From an uncultured Pelagibacteraceae bacterium (GTDB lineage Bacteria; Pseudomonadota; Alphaproteobacteria; Pelagibacterales; Pelagibacteraceae), in the NCBI GenBank assembly GCA_902631265.1, contig CACOXX010000003.1, positions 1-64,000 on the forward strand: a DNA stretch of 64,000 nt, in the 5' to 3' direction. The translations under genes were made by a program, and so were the position numbers. Shown here in pieces: positions 18,954-27,712 of the stretch; within the stretch, counting starts at the first letter, position 1; every line of letters begins with the position of its first letter. The notes under the pieces were generated by a model. That model ran no database searches and had not been told where the DNA came from. It worked only from the letters and a program-made list of their open reading frames with translations.

Positions 18954-20042
18954 ATGATAGTAGGTTCCATCATCGAAGATCGAAAAATTGAGAGCAGAGT
19001 TGCTCTTACTCCAGAGAATGTAAAAAAATTTCTTGGACTAGGCTTTAAAGTATTAATAGAAAAAAAATATGCTGAGCACATTGGAATAAACGACACTGAA
19101 TATGAGTCATCAGGTGCAGAAATATCTGAAGATAAAAAAAAAATTTTGACTAATTCTAATTTCGTAGTCCAATTTAATTTACCATCTGAAGAATATTTAA
19201 ATTCTTTAAAAGAAAATCAAAACTTAATTGGTGTATTCAATCCTTACTCAAATAAAGAAATTATATCTAACTTAACAAAAAAGAAAATCAACGTTTTTTC
19301 ATTAGAACTACTTCCAAGAATTACCAGAGCTCAATCGATGGATATTCTTTCTTCTCAAGCAAACTTAGCTGGATACAAAGCTGTAGTAGAGGCTTTTGCA
19401 AACTTTAAAAAAGCAGTTCCCATGATGATGACAGCAGCAGGAACAATTCCAGCAGCAAAGATTTTAGTTGTAGGCGCAGGTGTTGCAGGATTACAAGCAA
19501 TTGCAACAGCAAAACGAATGGGTGGTATAGTTTTTGCAACCGATGTCAGAATGTCATCTAAAGAACAAGTTGAGAGTTTGGGGGGTAAATTTTTGACTGT
19601 AGAAGGCGCAGAAAATCTTGAGACTTCTGGCGGATACGCTAAAGAAACTTCAGATGAATTTAAAAAAAAACAAGAAGATCTTCTTGCTGAAACTTTGAAA
19701 AAAATTGATATTGTAATCTGTACAGCATTAATTCCTGGAAAAAAAGCTCCAGTAATTATTAAAGAAAATATGATTAAAAATATGCAGCCAGGCTCTGTAA
19801 TTTATGATTTAGCGGCTGTTCAGGGTGGAAACACTGCTGTAACTAAAGCTGATGAAGAAGTTGATTTAAATGGAGTTAAAATTATGGGTGAAAAAAATAT
19901 ATTAAACAAACTTCCAGTCTCAGCCTCAAACCTATATTCAAAAAACATATTTAATTTCGTATCTAATCTTTACGATAAAGAAAAAAAGAATGTTAATATT
20001 AATTTAGAGGATGAAATAATAAAGGAAACCTTGGTAAAGTAA
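18954..20042 (+). CDS. pntAA: NAD(P) transhydrogenase, soluble alpha subunit (part 1)
   Basis: NAD(H)-binding dI domain of the proton-translocating transhydrogenase, which drives NADPH formation from NADH using the proton gradient. 362 residues. Seen: opening with RVALTPENVKKFLGLGF (shared with alanine dehydrogenase), TRAQSMDILSSQANLAGYKAV, the Rossmann segment VGAGVAGLQAIATAKRMG near residue 175, and LIPGKKAPVIIKENMI. This is the split alphaproteobacterial form: the membrane part is a separate gene 2 bases downstream. Confidence 0.95.
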   Translation: MIVGSIIEDRKIESRVALTPENVKKFLGLGFKVLIEKKYAEHIGINDTEYESSGAEISEDKKKILTNSNFVVQFNLPSEEYLNSLKENQNLIGVFNPYSNKEIISNLTKKKINVFSLELLPRITRAQSMDILSSQANLAGYKAVVEAFANFKKAVPMMMTAAGTIPAAKILVVGAGVAGLQAIATAKRMGGIVFATDVRMSSKEQVESLGGKFLTVEGAENLETSGGYAKETSDEFKKKQEDLLAETLKKIDIVICTALIPGKKAPVIIKENMIKNMQPGSVIYDLAAVQGGNTAVTKADEEVDLNGVKIMGEKNILNKLPVSASNLYSKNIFNFVSNLYDKEKKNVNINLEDEIIKETLVK

Positions 20043-20044
20043 TT

Positions 20045-20356
20045 ATGGAAATAGATCCGTTTATTTTTAGATTAAGTATATTTATATTATCAATATTTGT
20101 TGGTTACTATGTTGTATGGAGTGTAACTCCTTCATTACACACTCCTTTGATGTCAGTAACAAACGCAATATCTTCAGTAATTATAGTTGGAGCTATTATT
20201 GCCTCATTGGCAGGTACAAATTTAAGTGTTTTTAATCAATCTAGTATATTTGGATTTTTAGCTATCATATTGGCAGCAATAAATATTTTTGGTGGATTTT
20301 TGGTGACACAAAGAATGTTAGCGATGTACAAGAAAAAAAAGAAAGATAAAAAATGA
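20045..20356 (+). CDS. pntAB: NAD(P) transhydrogenase membrane alpha subunit (part 2)
   Basis: 103-residue membrane part of the alpha chain (first section of the dII proton channel), with about three hydrophobic segments and a Lys-rich cytoplasmic tail. SVTPSLHTPLMSVTNAISS is the family signature. It lies 2 bases after pntAA and overlaps pntB by 4 bases (ATGA), so it belongs to a three-gene operon. Confidence 0.93.
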   Translation: MEIDPFIFRLSIFILSIFVGYYVVWSVTPSLHTPLMSVTNAISSVIIVGAIIASLAGTNLSVFNQSSIFGFLAIILAAINIFGGFLVTQRMLAMYKKKKKDKK

Positions 20357-21750
20357 TCTCTGCAAATTTACTAGCAATATTCTATCTTATCTCAGGAATT
20401 TTGTTTATTTTAGCATTAAGAGGCTTGTCTTCACCAGAAACTTCAAGACAAGGTAATTTATTTGGAATAATTGGAATGGCAATTGCTATAACTGTTACGT
20501 TCCTTTCCATAGATAATTTCTCAAGTGGATTTCTTTATGTCATACTTTTCTTGCTTATTGGGGGTTCAATAGGTGCTTTCATTGCATTTAAAATTCCTAT
20601 GACTGCAATGCCAGAATTGGTGGCTGGTTTTCATAGTTTGGTGGGGTTAGCTGCAGTGTTTGTTGCTATATCTGCTTTTATAAGTCCTGAAGTTTTTAAT
20701 TTAGGTACTTCAGGAAATATTAAACTTGCTAGTCTAATCGAAATGTCGATAGGAGCGGCTGTTGGAGCAATTACTTTTTCAGGTTCAATAATAGCTTTTC
20801 TCAAATTGAGAGGCTTGATGTCAGGGTCTCCAATAACTTTTCCAGGACAACATATATTGAACTTATTAATTTTGATTTCTATAATTATTCTTACATACAT
20901 TTTATGTTTAAATCAGTCTCCTAATTTTTTCTGGTCATTAATTGCCATTTCTTTTCTTGTCGGTTTTTTATTAATCATTCCAATAGGTGGCGCAGATATG
21001 CCAGTTGTAATTTCAATGCTAAATTCTTATTCAGGCTGGGCTGCAGCTGGAATAGGTTTTACCTTAGAAAATACTGCTTTAATAATCACTGGTGCTTTAG
21101 TGGGTTCCTCGGGTGCAATATTATCTTACATAATGTGTAAGGGTATGAATAGATCATTTTTTAATGTTATACTCGGAGGATTTGGAGGAACAGATCAAAC
21201 TTCAAGCAAGACAAGTAAAGAACAAAAACCAGTGAAAAGTGGAAATGCAGATGATGCAGCTTTTTTAATGAAAAATGCTTCATCAGTTATAATTGTTCCT
21301 GGATACGGAATGGCTGTTGCTCAAGCGCAGCATGCGTTAAGAGAAATGGTAGACTCTCTGAAAAAGAATGGTGTTAAAGTTTCATACGCGATCCATCCTG
21401 TTGCAGGCAGAATGCCAGGACACATGAATGTTTTGTTAGCTGAAGCAAACGTTCCTTATGATGAAGTGTTTGAATTAGAAGAGATCAATAATGACTTTGC
21501 AAACTGTGATGTTGCGTATGTAATAGGAGCAAACGATGTTACAAACCCTGTTGCTAAAACAGATCCCCAAAGTCCAATATATGGTATGCCTGTGCTTGAC
21601 GTTGAAAAAAGCAAGTCTGTTTTGTTTGTCAAAAGAAGTTTATCACCAGGTTATGCAGGTATAGACAACGATCTTTTTTATAGAGATAACACTTTAATGT
21701 TATTTGCAGATGCTAAAAAAATGACAGAAGATATAATTAAGAATTTATAA
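20353..21750 (+). CDS. pntB: NAD(P) transhydrogenase beta subunit
   Basis: 465 residues: an N-terminal membrane region of about eight to nine helices (dII), with MPELVAGFHSLVGLAAVFVA, then the soluble NADP(H)-binding dIII domain from about residue 290. Diagnostic dIII segments are VPGYGMAVAQAQHALREM, YAIHPVAGRMPGHMNVLLAEA, VYVIGANDVTNPVA-like (AYVIGANDVTNPVA) and the terminal FVKRSLSPGYAG. It completes the proton-translocating transhydrogenase. TAA is followed 1 base later by the TTG start of the transaldolase gene. Confidence 0.96.
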   Translation: MISANLLAIFYLISGILFILALRGLSSPETSRQGNLFGIIGMAIAITVTFLSIDNFSSGFLYVILFLLIGGSIGAFIAFKIPMTAMPELVAGFHSLVGLAAVFVAISAFISPEVFNLGTSGNIKLASLIEMSIGAAVGAITFSGSIIAFLKLRGLMSGSPITFPGQHILNLLILISIIILTYILCLNQSPNFFWSLIAISFLVGFLLIIPIGGADMPVVISMLNSYSGWAAAGIGFTLENTALIITGALVGSSGAILSYIMCKGMNRSFFNVILGGFGGTDQTSSKTSKEQKPVKSGNADDAAFLMKNASSVIIVPGYGMAVAQAQHALREMVDSLKKNGVKVSYAIHPVAGRMPGHMNVLLAEANVPYDEVFELEEINNDFANCDVAYVIGANDVTNPVAKTDPQSPIYGMPVLDVEKSKSVLFVKRSLSPGYAGIDNDLFYRDNTLMLFADAKKMTEDIIKNL

Positions 21751-21751
21751 T

Positions 21752-22444
21752 TTGACAAAAATATTTTGTGATATCGCAGACATAAATCTAATCAAAAAAT
21801 TTGATAGAAAAAAAATTGTTAAAGGTTTTACCACAAACCCATCTTTAATGAGAAAAGCAGGAGCAAAAGACTATCAGAATTATTCAAAAAAGATTTTAAA
21901 AGTAACGAAAAAACCTATTTCATTTGAGGTATTCGCAGATAAACACGACGAAATGATAAAACAGGGAAAAAAAATTTCTAAGTGGGGAAAAAATGTATTT
22001 GTAAAAGTTCCTTATTCAAATACTAAAGGTAAATTTTCTGGGAAAGTAATTAAAGCTTTAAATTCAAAAAAAATTAAACTAAATATTACTGCTGTTTATA
22101 GTGCAAAACAAACTCAAAGGATTTTAAAAAATATAAATAAAAAAACTAAGGTAATAATATCGATATTTGCTGGAAGAATGGCTGATGCAGGAAAAAATCC
22201 ATTACCCGAATTTAAAAAAAGTTTAAAGATCTCGAAAAAATTTAAAAATGTTGAAATATTATGGGCAAGTACGAGAGAAGCATACAATTTTTTACAAGCA
22301 AAAGAATTAGGTTGCCAAATTATAACTGTACCTCCAAAAATAATTGAAACAATAGAAAATTTTGGAAAAACTTTTGACAAACTTACTAAAGATACAGTTA
22401 AAGGATTTTTAATCGACAGCAAGAAGTCAAGATTTAAAATTTAA
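21752..22444 (+). CDS. tal: Transaldolase / fructose-6-phosphate aldolase-like
   Basis: 230-residue TIM-barrel protein of the small transaldolase (TalC/FSA) subgroup. FCDIADINLIKKF opens the barrel, KGFTTNPSLMRKAG is the phosphosugar loop, Lys85 in VFVKVPYS aligns with the Schiff-base lysine, and SIFAGRMADAG follows. It transfers a dihydroxyacetone unit in the non-oxidative pentose phosphate pathway, complementing the transketolase at 28716-30650. It starts at TTG (21752). It ends 1 base from the oppositely oriented tRNA gene. Transaldolase versus aldolase activity cannot be separated from sequence alone. Confidence 0.85.
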   Translation: MTKIFCDIADINLIKKFDRKKIVKGFTTNPSLMRKAGAKDYQNYSKKILKVTKKPISFEVFADKHDEMIKQGKKISKWGKNVFVKVPYSNTKGKFSGKVIKALNSKKIKLNITAVYSAKQTQRILKNINKKTKVIISIFAGRMADAGKNPLPEFKKSLKISKKFKNVEILWASTREAYNFLQAKELGCQIITVPPKIIETIENFGKTFDKLTKDTVKGFLIDSKKSRFKI

Positions 22445-22445
22445 T

Positions 22446-22522
<77 letters not shown>

Positions 22523-22525
22523 ATA

Positions 22526-22732
22526 TTAAATTCTGTTTTTAAGTTTGTTAAGTTTTTTAACCCTTTTAATATTCTCTTGCAGGATCCTTTTTTTTTTTTC
22601 GGATGGTTTTTCGTAAGTGTTTTTAAGTTTAACTATTTTAAAAAAGCCGTCTCTTTGGAGTTTTCTTTTTAAAACTCTCAAAGCTTGTTCTACATTATTG
22701 TCTTTTACGTCTATTTTAATAACATCCTCCAA
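22526..22732 (-). CDS. rpsU: 30S ribosomal protein S21
   Basis: 68-residue basic protein. The IKIDVKDNNVEQALRVLKRKLQRDG opening and the EKPSEKKKRILQENIKRVKK segment are typical of S21, which takes part in 30S initiation. The stop codon is 3 bases before the initiator tRNA on the same strand, so the tRNA is probably cut out of the rpsU transcript. A GGAGG-type ribosome-binding sequence lies just upstream on the minus strand (complement of CCTCC at 22728-22732 region overlaps the first codons). Confidence 0.93.
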   Translation of the reverse strand: MEDVIKIDVKDNNVEQALRVLKRKLQRDGFFKIVKLKNTYEKPSEKKKRILQENIKRVKKLNKLKNRI

Positions 22733-22780
22733 AAAAAAAGTTTAAATAACACTTATAAAATTTCATGTCTATTAGTTTTT

Positions 22781-23365
22781 TTAAGAATTTTGACTTTGAC
22801 TTGCTTTTAAAGCCTTCTCTCTTAATTTTTTCTCCCTCTTAATACGTCTTTCTGCTTTTTCACTTGCCTCGATAAGGTCTTTTTGAGTGAATAAATTCAT
22901 CGCAACAGGGTCTTTTGCATTTAAATTATTATAATTCCAGTAACTTTTATTTCTAATAGATACAACTGAGTTTTTTGTTATACCAACAAGTTTAGCTATT
23001 TGAGAGTCCTTTAATTGCGGATAGCTTTTAATCAACCATAAAACAGAGTCTGGTTTATCTTGCCTTTTTGACAAAGGAACGTATTTCTTAATTTTCTTTT
23101 CATCAGATGTAATTTCCACATCAGTATTAGTAATTTTTAAAGCTCTATCTTGATCCTTGCTAGACAATTCTATCTCTTCTTTAGTCAGTTGTCCTGATGT
23201 GATAGGATTATAAGCTTTAATACCTTTTGCCACCTCTCCATCTGCGATACCTTGAACCTCTACCTCGTGTAGGTTACAAAAATCAGCAATTTGTTTAAAT
23301 GTTAAAGTTGTGTTTTCTACAAGCCAAACAGCAGTTGCCATCGGCATTAATGGCGTTTGTGTCAT
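22781..23365 (-). CDS. trcR: TrcR-family cell cycle transcriptional regulator (DUF1013)
   Basis: 194-residue protein of the alphaproteobacterial DUF1013/TrcR family: MPMATAVWLVENTTLTFKQIADFC, CNLHEVEVQGIADGEVAKGI near residues 30-50, then PDSVLWLIKSYPQLKDSQIAKLVG followed by TKNSVVSIRNKSYWN, which has a helix-turn-helix look. The C terminus is charged. The family is linked with cell-cycle transcription control, but details in this lineage are unknown. It starts 1 base after the rpmE stop, within a minus-strand ribosomal-protein run. Confidence 0.85.
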   Translation of the reverse strand: MTQTPLMPMATAVWLVENTTLTFKQIADFCNLHEVEVQGIADGEVAKGIKAYNPITSGQLTKEEIELSSKDQDRALKITNTDVEITSDEKKIKKYVPLSKRQDKPDSVLWLIKSYPQLKDSQIAKLVGITKNSVVSIRNKSYWNYNNLNAKDPVAMNLFTQKDLIEASEKAERRIKREKKLREKALKASQSQNS

Positions 23366-23366
23366 T

Positions 23367-23594
23367 TTATTTGCTCTTAGATTTGAAGTTTTGGAATTTC
23401 TTATTGAATCTGCTTACTCTTCCTTTATCCAGCAGCTTTTGTTTACCACCCGTCCACGCTGAATGTGATTTTGGATCAATTTCTAATTTTAAAACCTCTC
23501 CTTCAGAACCCCATGTAGACTTAGTTTCAAATTGAGATCCATCTGTCATCTCTACTTTGATAGTATGATAGTCTGGGTGAATTTTTTTTTTCAT
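23367..23594 (-). CDS. rpmE: 50S ribosomal protein L31 (zinc-free form)
   Basis: 75-residue L31. [22 protein letters not shown] and [21 protein letters not shown] are diagnostic. The four cysteines of the zinc-binding type are absent, so this is the C-minus form, which is normal in alphaproteobacteria. It is followed by trcR with a 1-base gap. Confidence 0.94.
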   Translation of the reverse strand: MKKKIHPDYHTIKVEMTDGSQFETKSTWGSEGEVLKLEIDPKSHSAWTGGKQKLLDKGRVSRFNKKFQNFKSKSK

Positions 23595-23629
23595 AATGGA
23601 ACTTATAGCAAATGAAAATTATAAAACAA

Positions 23630-24370
23630 TTAAAACATAGAAATTTTGTTATTAATTTCCTTTTCAATACTTTGGTTGGATGCAATTAAGCTTATATTTT
23701 CAGTTTTTTTTAAATCAATATCACTTAAAACTCCACCAGCCTCTTTTACTAGCACTGAGCCTGCTGCAATGTCCCATAAACTTAAATTTTTGTGAAAACT
23801 TCCATCAAATCTTCCACACGATACATATGCAAGATCTAAAGCCGCACTACCCGTAATTCGAATTGTTAAACCATCTGAAGAAATTTTTTTACTGTTGGAT
23901 GAGAATAAACATTCAGAAATCTCTTTTTTTCTTGAAACTCTTATACTCTTATTATTCATATATGCCCCAGAATTCTTTTCTGCATAATAGATTTCGTCTT
24001 TAATAGGATCAAATATTACGCCAGAAACTATTTCATTATCCAAAACTAAACCAACTGAAATACAGAAATGAGGAACGCCATTAATAAAATTTGTTGTACC
24101 ATCTATTGGGTCTATAACCCAAAAGTTTTCTTTATCCTCATTTTTAATAAAACCACTTTCCTCAGTTAAAAAAGAATATTTTTTTTTTGATTTAGATAGT
24201 TCATTAACTAACATATCTTCGACTTTTTTATCTGAATTTGTGACAAAATTTTTTGGCCCCTTTATTGAAACTTGAAGTTTTTCAACTTCTCCAAAATCTC
24301 TAATCAATACTTTGGAAACTTTTTCACAGGACTTTATCATTAAATTTAAGTTTGGAGAAATTGAGTTCAT
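23630..24370 (-). CDS. suhB: Inositol monophosphatase family protein
   Basis: 246-residue magnesium-dependent phosphatase of the SuhB/IMPase family. Metal-binding motifs: EESG near residue 75, WVIDPIDGTTNFINGVPHFCISVGL near residues 84-108 and LWDIAAGSVLVKEAGG near residue 200. Substrates could be inositol phosphate or other sugar phosphates. Bacterial SuhB may also bind RNA polymerase, but this cannot be deduced here. It starts 2 bases after the efp stop in the minus-strand operon. Confidence 0.88.
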   Translation of the reverse strand: MNSISPNLNLMIKSCEKVSKVLIRDFGEVEKLQVSIKGPKNFVTNSDKKVEDMLVNELSKSKKKYSFLTEESGFIKNEDKENFWVIDPIDGTTNFINGVPHFCISVGLVLDNEIVSGVIFDPIKDEIYYAEKNSGAYMNNKSIRVSRKKEISECLFSSNSKKISSDGLTIRITGSAALDLAYVSCGRFDGSFHKNLSLWDIAAGSVLVKEAGGVLSDIDLKKTENISLIASNQSIEKEINNKISMF

Positions 24371-24372
24371 GT

Positions 24373-24933
24373 TTATAATTTTTTTATGTATTCAATTGTC
24401 CTAGTGTCAACTAATATTTCATCACCACTCTCTATAAATGGTGGAACTTGAATCTTTACATCATTTTCTAAAATTGCAGGTTTGTAAGATGATGAGACTG
24501 TTTGACCTTTTAATGCAACATCGGTTGATTTTATTTTAAATTGTACTTGATTTGGTAATTCGATACCTATGGCTTTATCTTCATGGAATATTAGATCTAC
24601 ATTTAAGTTTTCTTTCAGCAGTTTGCCTTTTTCTCCTATTATATTTTTTTTAACATCTACTTGTTCGAAATTTTTTTGATTTATAAAGTAGTAATTTATT
24701 TCATCATCATACAAATAACTGAATTCAATATTCTCTATATTTGCCTTTTCTATCGTATCATTAGATCTGAATCTCTCATTTAGCTTTGTATTTTTATTTA
24801 TGCTTTTCATCTCAACTTGACAAAAGGCTCCACCCTTACCAGGTTTGACATGTTGAGTTTTTAAGATTTCCCATAGATCATCTTTGTATTCAATCAACAT
24901 TCCAACTTTAATTTCATTAGCGTTTATTTTCAT
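24373..24933 (-). CDS. efp: Elongation factor P
   Basis: 186 residues, three beta-barrel domains. It rescues ribosomes stalled at polyproline. The KOW-like N domain carries KPGKGGAF with Lys33, the position lysylated by EpmA in many bacteria. The C-terminal SSYKPAILENDVKIQVPPFIESGDEILVDTRT region is typical. No EpmA or EpmB gene is seen nearby. It overlaps the upstream thiE-like gene by 4 bases. Confidence 0.95.
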   Translation of the reverse strand: MKINANEIKVGMLIEYKDDLWEILKTQHVKPGKGGAFCQVEMKSINKNTKLNERFRSNDTIEKANIENIEFSYLYDDEINYYFINQKNFEQVDVKKNIIGEKGKLLKENLNVDLIFHEDKAIGIELPNQVQFKIKSTDVALKGQTVSSSYKPAILENDVKIQVPPFIESGDEILVDTRTIEYIKKL

Positions 24934-25535
24934 AAAAATTCTCTAATTGCTTTTGCTGGTTTTTTATCCCAAATGCCTCCTGAGATAGCTAAAAAGTCTG
25001 GTTTATGCAACAGAAGTTTTCTAAAATTTTTATTAGTTATTCCCCCAATTATAACAACAGGTAGTTTTGTGAATCTTTTAGCCCAAGATATTAAACTTGG
25101 TTTTGCAATGAAATTTACTTTTTTTGTTTTTGATTTGAAAAAAGCACCAATCGCAATATAATTCGCACCATCTTTAACTGCATATCTAATCAATTTTTTT
25201 GAATTGTGACATGTTATACCAATGATTTTTTTTTTTAAAATTTTCCTTGCCTCTTGAATGACCATATCACTTTGTCCCAAATGACAACCATCTGCACCAA
25301 TTTTTTTTGCCAGATTAGGATCATCATTTATTATTAATTTTACCTTATATTTTTTACAAATTTTTTTGATTTTAATTCCAATTTTTTTTCTCTCTATTAA
25401 AGAGTAGTGTTTCAATCTTAATTGAAAAAAACTTACTAAATTAGAACTGAGAACGATTTTTAAATTGGTATAAAAACTCTTATTTATTTTGTTTGGTGAT
25501 ATTAGATAAATAAACCTTTTTTTATTGGCTTTCAA
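24930..25535 (-). CDS. thiE: Thiamine-phosphate synthase-like protein
   Basis: TIM-barrel protein of the ThiE/TenI family, joining HMP-PP and THZ-P to make thiamine phosphate. Seen: FFQLRLKHY early, IINDDPNLAKKIGADGCHLGQSD, YIAIGAFFKSKTK and VVIIGGITNKNF. The open frame extends to TTG 25565, but that overlaps fba by 44 bases. The internal TTG at 25535 overlaps by only 14 and removes residues not needed by the family, so I prefer it (201 residues). TenI-like function is possible. A ThiD gene lies at 44329-45141. Confidence 0.75.
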   Translation of the reverse strand: MKANKKRFIYLISPNKINKSFYTNLKIVLSSNLVSFFQLRLKHYSLIERKKIGIKIKKICKKYKVKLIINDDPNLAKKIGADGCHLGQSDMVIQEARKILKKKIIGITCHNSKKLIRYAVKDGANYIAIGAFFKSKTKKVNFIAKPSLISWAKRFTKLPVVIIGGITNKNFRKLLLHKPDFLAISGGIWDKKPAKAIREFL

Positions 25536-26532
25536 TTTCTTTAGACCATTTTCCTTGAGCAGCAAGAGTATTCATTTTTGCTCTGTGGTTAAATACTTTT
25601 TGGGTTCCCTCAATATCTTTTATATTCTTAGACCAAAATTTAAGAGCACCTTGCTGCAATGCTCGTCCGTAAGAGTAACTCATTATAAAACCAGTCTTAT
25701 TCAATTTATTTATCAAATTTAAATTTTCTGTCGCTTCCAGTTCTGACTGTCCACCAGATAAAAAAGCTATACCAGGAACTTCCGATGGCACAGAACTTTT
25801 CAAGCAGTCCAGGGTTAATTTTGCTACCTCTTCATTAGAGATTTTTTCCTTTGATTTATTTCCAGCTAGAATCATATTTGGTTTTAATATTACTCCTTTT
25901 AAATCAACTTTATGAAGAATAAGCTCCTCAAAACATTTCTTAATGACTTCGGAGGTTTTTTGAAAACAATCTTTAGCGGAATGGTCTCCATCCATTAAAA
26001 CCTCTGGTTCAACAATTGGCACCATATTACATTCTTGTACTAATGCGGAATATCTAGCTAACGCGTGTGCATTAGAGTGAATAGATAATTTGCTCGGGAA
26101 ATCTTTTGATATATTGTAAACACCTCTCCATTTAGTGAACTTTGCTCCAAATTTATAGTATTCTTTTAGTCTATCCCTTAAACCATCTAACCCCTCTGTA
26201 ATTTTTTCATTAGGTGACCCAGCTAAAACTTTTGCACCGGTATCTACTTTTATTCCAGCGCAAGATCCCATACTCTCAATTAAATCTGGTATCTTGTTTT
26301 TTTTTGAGGATGTCTGCTTAATTGTTTCATCGTACAATATAACGCCGCCAATACAATTTTTCATCTCTGATGAACAAAAAAGAGTTTCTCTAAAAAGTAA
26401 TCTATTTTCCGGGGTTGAGGGTACACCTACACCATCTAGCCTTTTGGTCATTGTTCCCGTGCTTTCATCTGCAGCCAGGATTCCTTTACCATTTTCAAGA
26501 ATTTTATTTACAATATTATTTAGTTCAGACAT
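25522..26532 (-). CDS. fba: Fructose-bisphosphate aldolase, class I
   Basis: 336-residue metal-independent aldolase of the animal type. GKGILAADESTGTM at residues 16-28 is diagnostic, VPIVEPEVLMDGDH follows near 171, the Schiff-base Lys217 lies in GVILKPNMILAG, and FLSGGQSE is near 270. It condenses triose phosphates to fructose 1,6-bisphosphate in gluconeogenesis or cleaves it in glycolysis. It lies 1 base after pgk in the tkt-gap-pgk-fba order. Confidence 0.95.
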   Translation of the reverse strand: MSELNNIVNKILENGKGILAADESTGTMTKRLDGVGVPSTPENRLLFRETLFCSSEMKNCIGGVILYDETIKQTSSKKNKIPDLIESMGSCAGIKVDTGAKVLAGSPNEKITEGLDGLRDRLKEYYKFGAKFTKWRGVYNISKDFPSKLSIHSNAHALARYSALVQECNMVPIVEPEVLMDGDHSAKDCFQKTSEVIKKCFEELILHKVDLKGVILKPNMILAGNKSKEKISNEEVAKLTLDCLKSSVPSEVPGIAFLSGGQSELEATENLNLINKLNKTGFIMSYSYGRALQQGALKFWSKNIKDIEGTQKVFNHRAKMNTLAAQGKWSKEIESQ

Positions 26533-26533
26533 A

Positions 26534-27712
26534 TTAATTTAGAGCTTTTATACCAGGAAGTTCTTTGCCTTCAAGATATTCTAAAAAAGCTCCACCAGCA
26601 GTTGAAACAAAATTAAAATCTCTTATTGCGTTTATCTGATTTAACACTGCAATTGTATCTCCACCTCCTACAACAGAAAAAATTGAATTATCTTTATTTT
26701 TTTTAATAATCATTTTTGCTATTTCATAACTACCTAAAGCAAAATTTGGATTTTCAAAATAACCCGCCGGACCATTCCACAAAACAGTTTTACTATTTTC
26801 GATAATATCTTCAATTTCCTTTAAAGTTTTTGGGCCAATATCGAGAATAAAATCATCTGCTGATATTTCGGTTAAGTCTTTGATTTGTGATTTGTCATCC
26901 ATGCTTTTTCCAATTTTAACATCTTTTGGATAAATTATCGAACATGAGTGATCATTAGAGTTTTTAAAAATATTTTCTATTTCTTTTTCACAATTCTCCT
27001 CCTTAATTGACTTTCCAATTAAATTTCCTTTGTAGCTCAAGATATTATTTGCCATTCCACCAACAACAATAATGTTATCAAATTTTGGTATTAAATTTTT
27101 AATTAAATTAATCTTAGTTGAAATTTTTGATCCCCCAATGATACATGTAACTGGTCTTTTTATTTCACTCGTTACTTTATTGAGAGCATTTATTTCAGTT
27201 TCTAGTTGCAACCCAGCAAATGACGGCAAAAATTCAGTAATTTTACTTATTGAGGCGTGAGCTCTGTGTGAGCAAGAAAAAGCATCATTTACATAAAGAT
27301 CTGCAAGACTCGCCAATTGTTTTGAAAAATTTGTGTCATTTTCTTCTTCTTCTTCATAAAACCTGATATTCTCTAAAAATACAATTTGGCCATCGAAATT
27401 TTTAAATAATTTATCTTTTTTAATCATAAAAATATTTTCATTAATGAGTTTGATTTTTTGATTTATTTTACTCTCTAAATTTTCACAAATCGGTTTCAAA
27501 GAAAGTTCTTTGTTAACTTTCCCTTTAGGTCTCCCAACATGTGAAATTATAACTATCTTGCAATTTTTTTTTATTAAAAAATTGATTACAGGTAAAATCT
27601 TATCAATTCTTGTATGATCTGTGATAACTCCATTTTTTAATGGAACATTCAAATCCAATCTTAATAATATTACCTTTTGATTAATATTTTCTTGATCTTT
27701 AATATTGTTCAT
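26534..27712 (-). CDS. pgk: Phosphoglycerate kinase
   Basis: 392 residues, two Rossmann-like domains. Seen: RLDLNVPLKNG with the substrate-binding opening, ISHVGRPKG, LENIRFYEEEE, DAFSCSHRAHAS and the C-terminal nucleotide motif FSVVGGGDTIAVL with STAGGAFLEYLEGKELPG. It interconverts 1,3-bisphosphoglycerate and 3-phosphoglycerate. Its start codon shares 1 base with the gap stop. Confidence 0.96.
   Translation of the reverse strand: MNNIKDQENINQKVILLRLDLNVPLKNGVITDHTRIDKILPVINFLIKKNCKIVIISHVGRPKGKVNKELSLKPICENLESKINQKIKLINENIFMIKKDKLFKNFDGQIVFLENIRFYEEEEENDTNFSKQLASLADLYVNDAFSCSHRAHASISKITEFLPSFAGLQLETEINALNKVTSEIKRPVTCIIGGSKISTKINLIKNLIPKFDNIIVVGGMANNILSYKGNLIGKSIKEENCEKEIENIFKNSNDHSCSIIYPKDVKIGKSMDDKSQIKDLTEISADDFILDIGPKTLKEIEDIIENSKTVLWNGPAGYFENPNFALGSYEIAKMIIKKNKDNSIFSVVGGGDTIAVLNQINAIRDFNFVSTAGGAFLEYLEGKELPGIKALN

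Noticed and set aside
21741-21760. Thiamine, glycine or SAM riboswitch near the metabolic genes
   Set aside because: No gap upstream of thiE, thiD, pntAA or tal is long enough, and I saw no conserved riboswitch core anywhere in the window.
25536-25565. Upstream TTG start for the thiE-like gene
   Set aside because: It adds 10 residues lying wholly inside fba; the internal TTG at 25535 is more economical. Uncertain.
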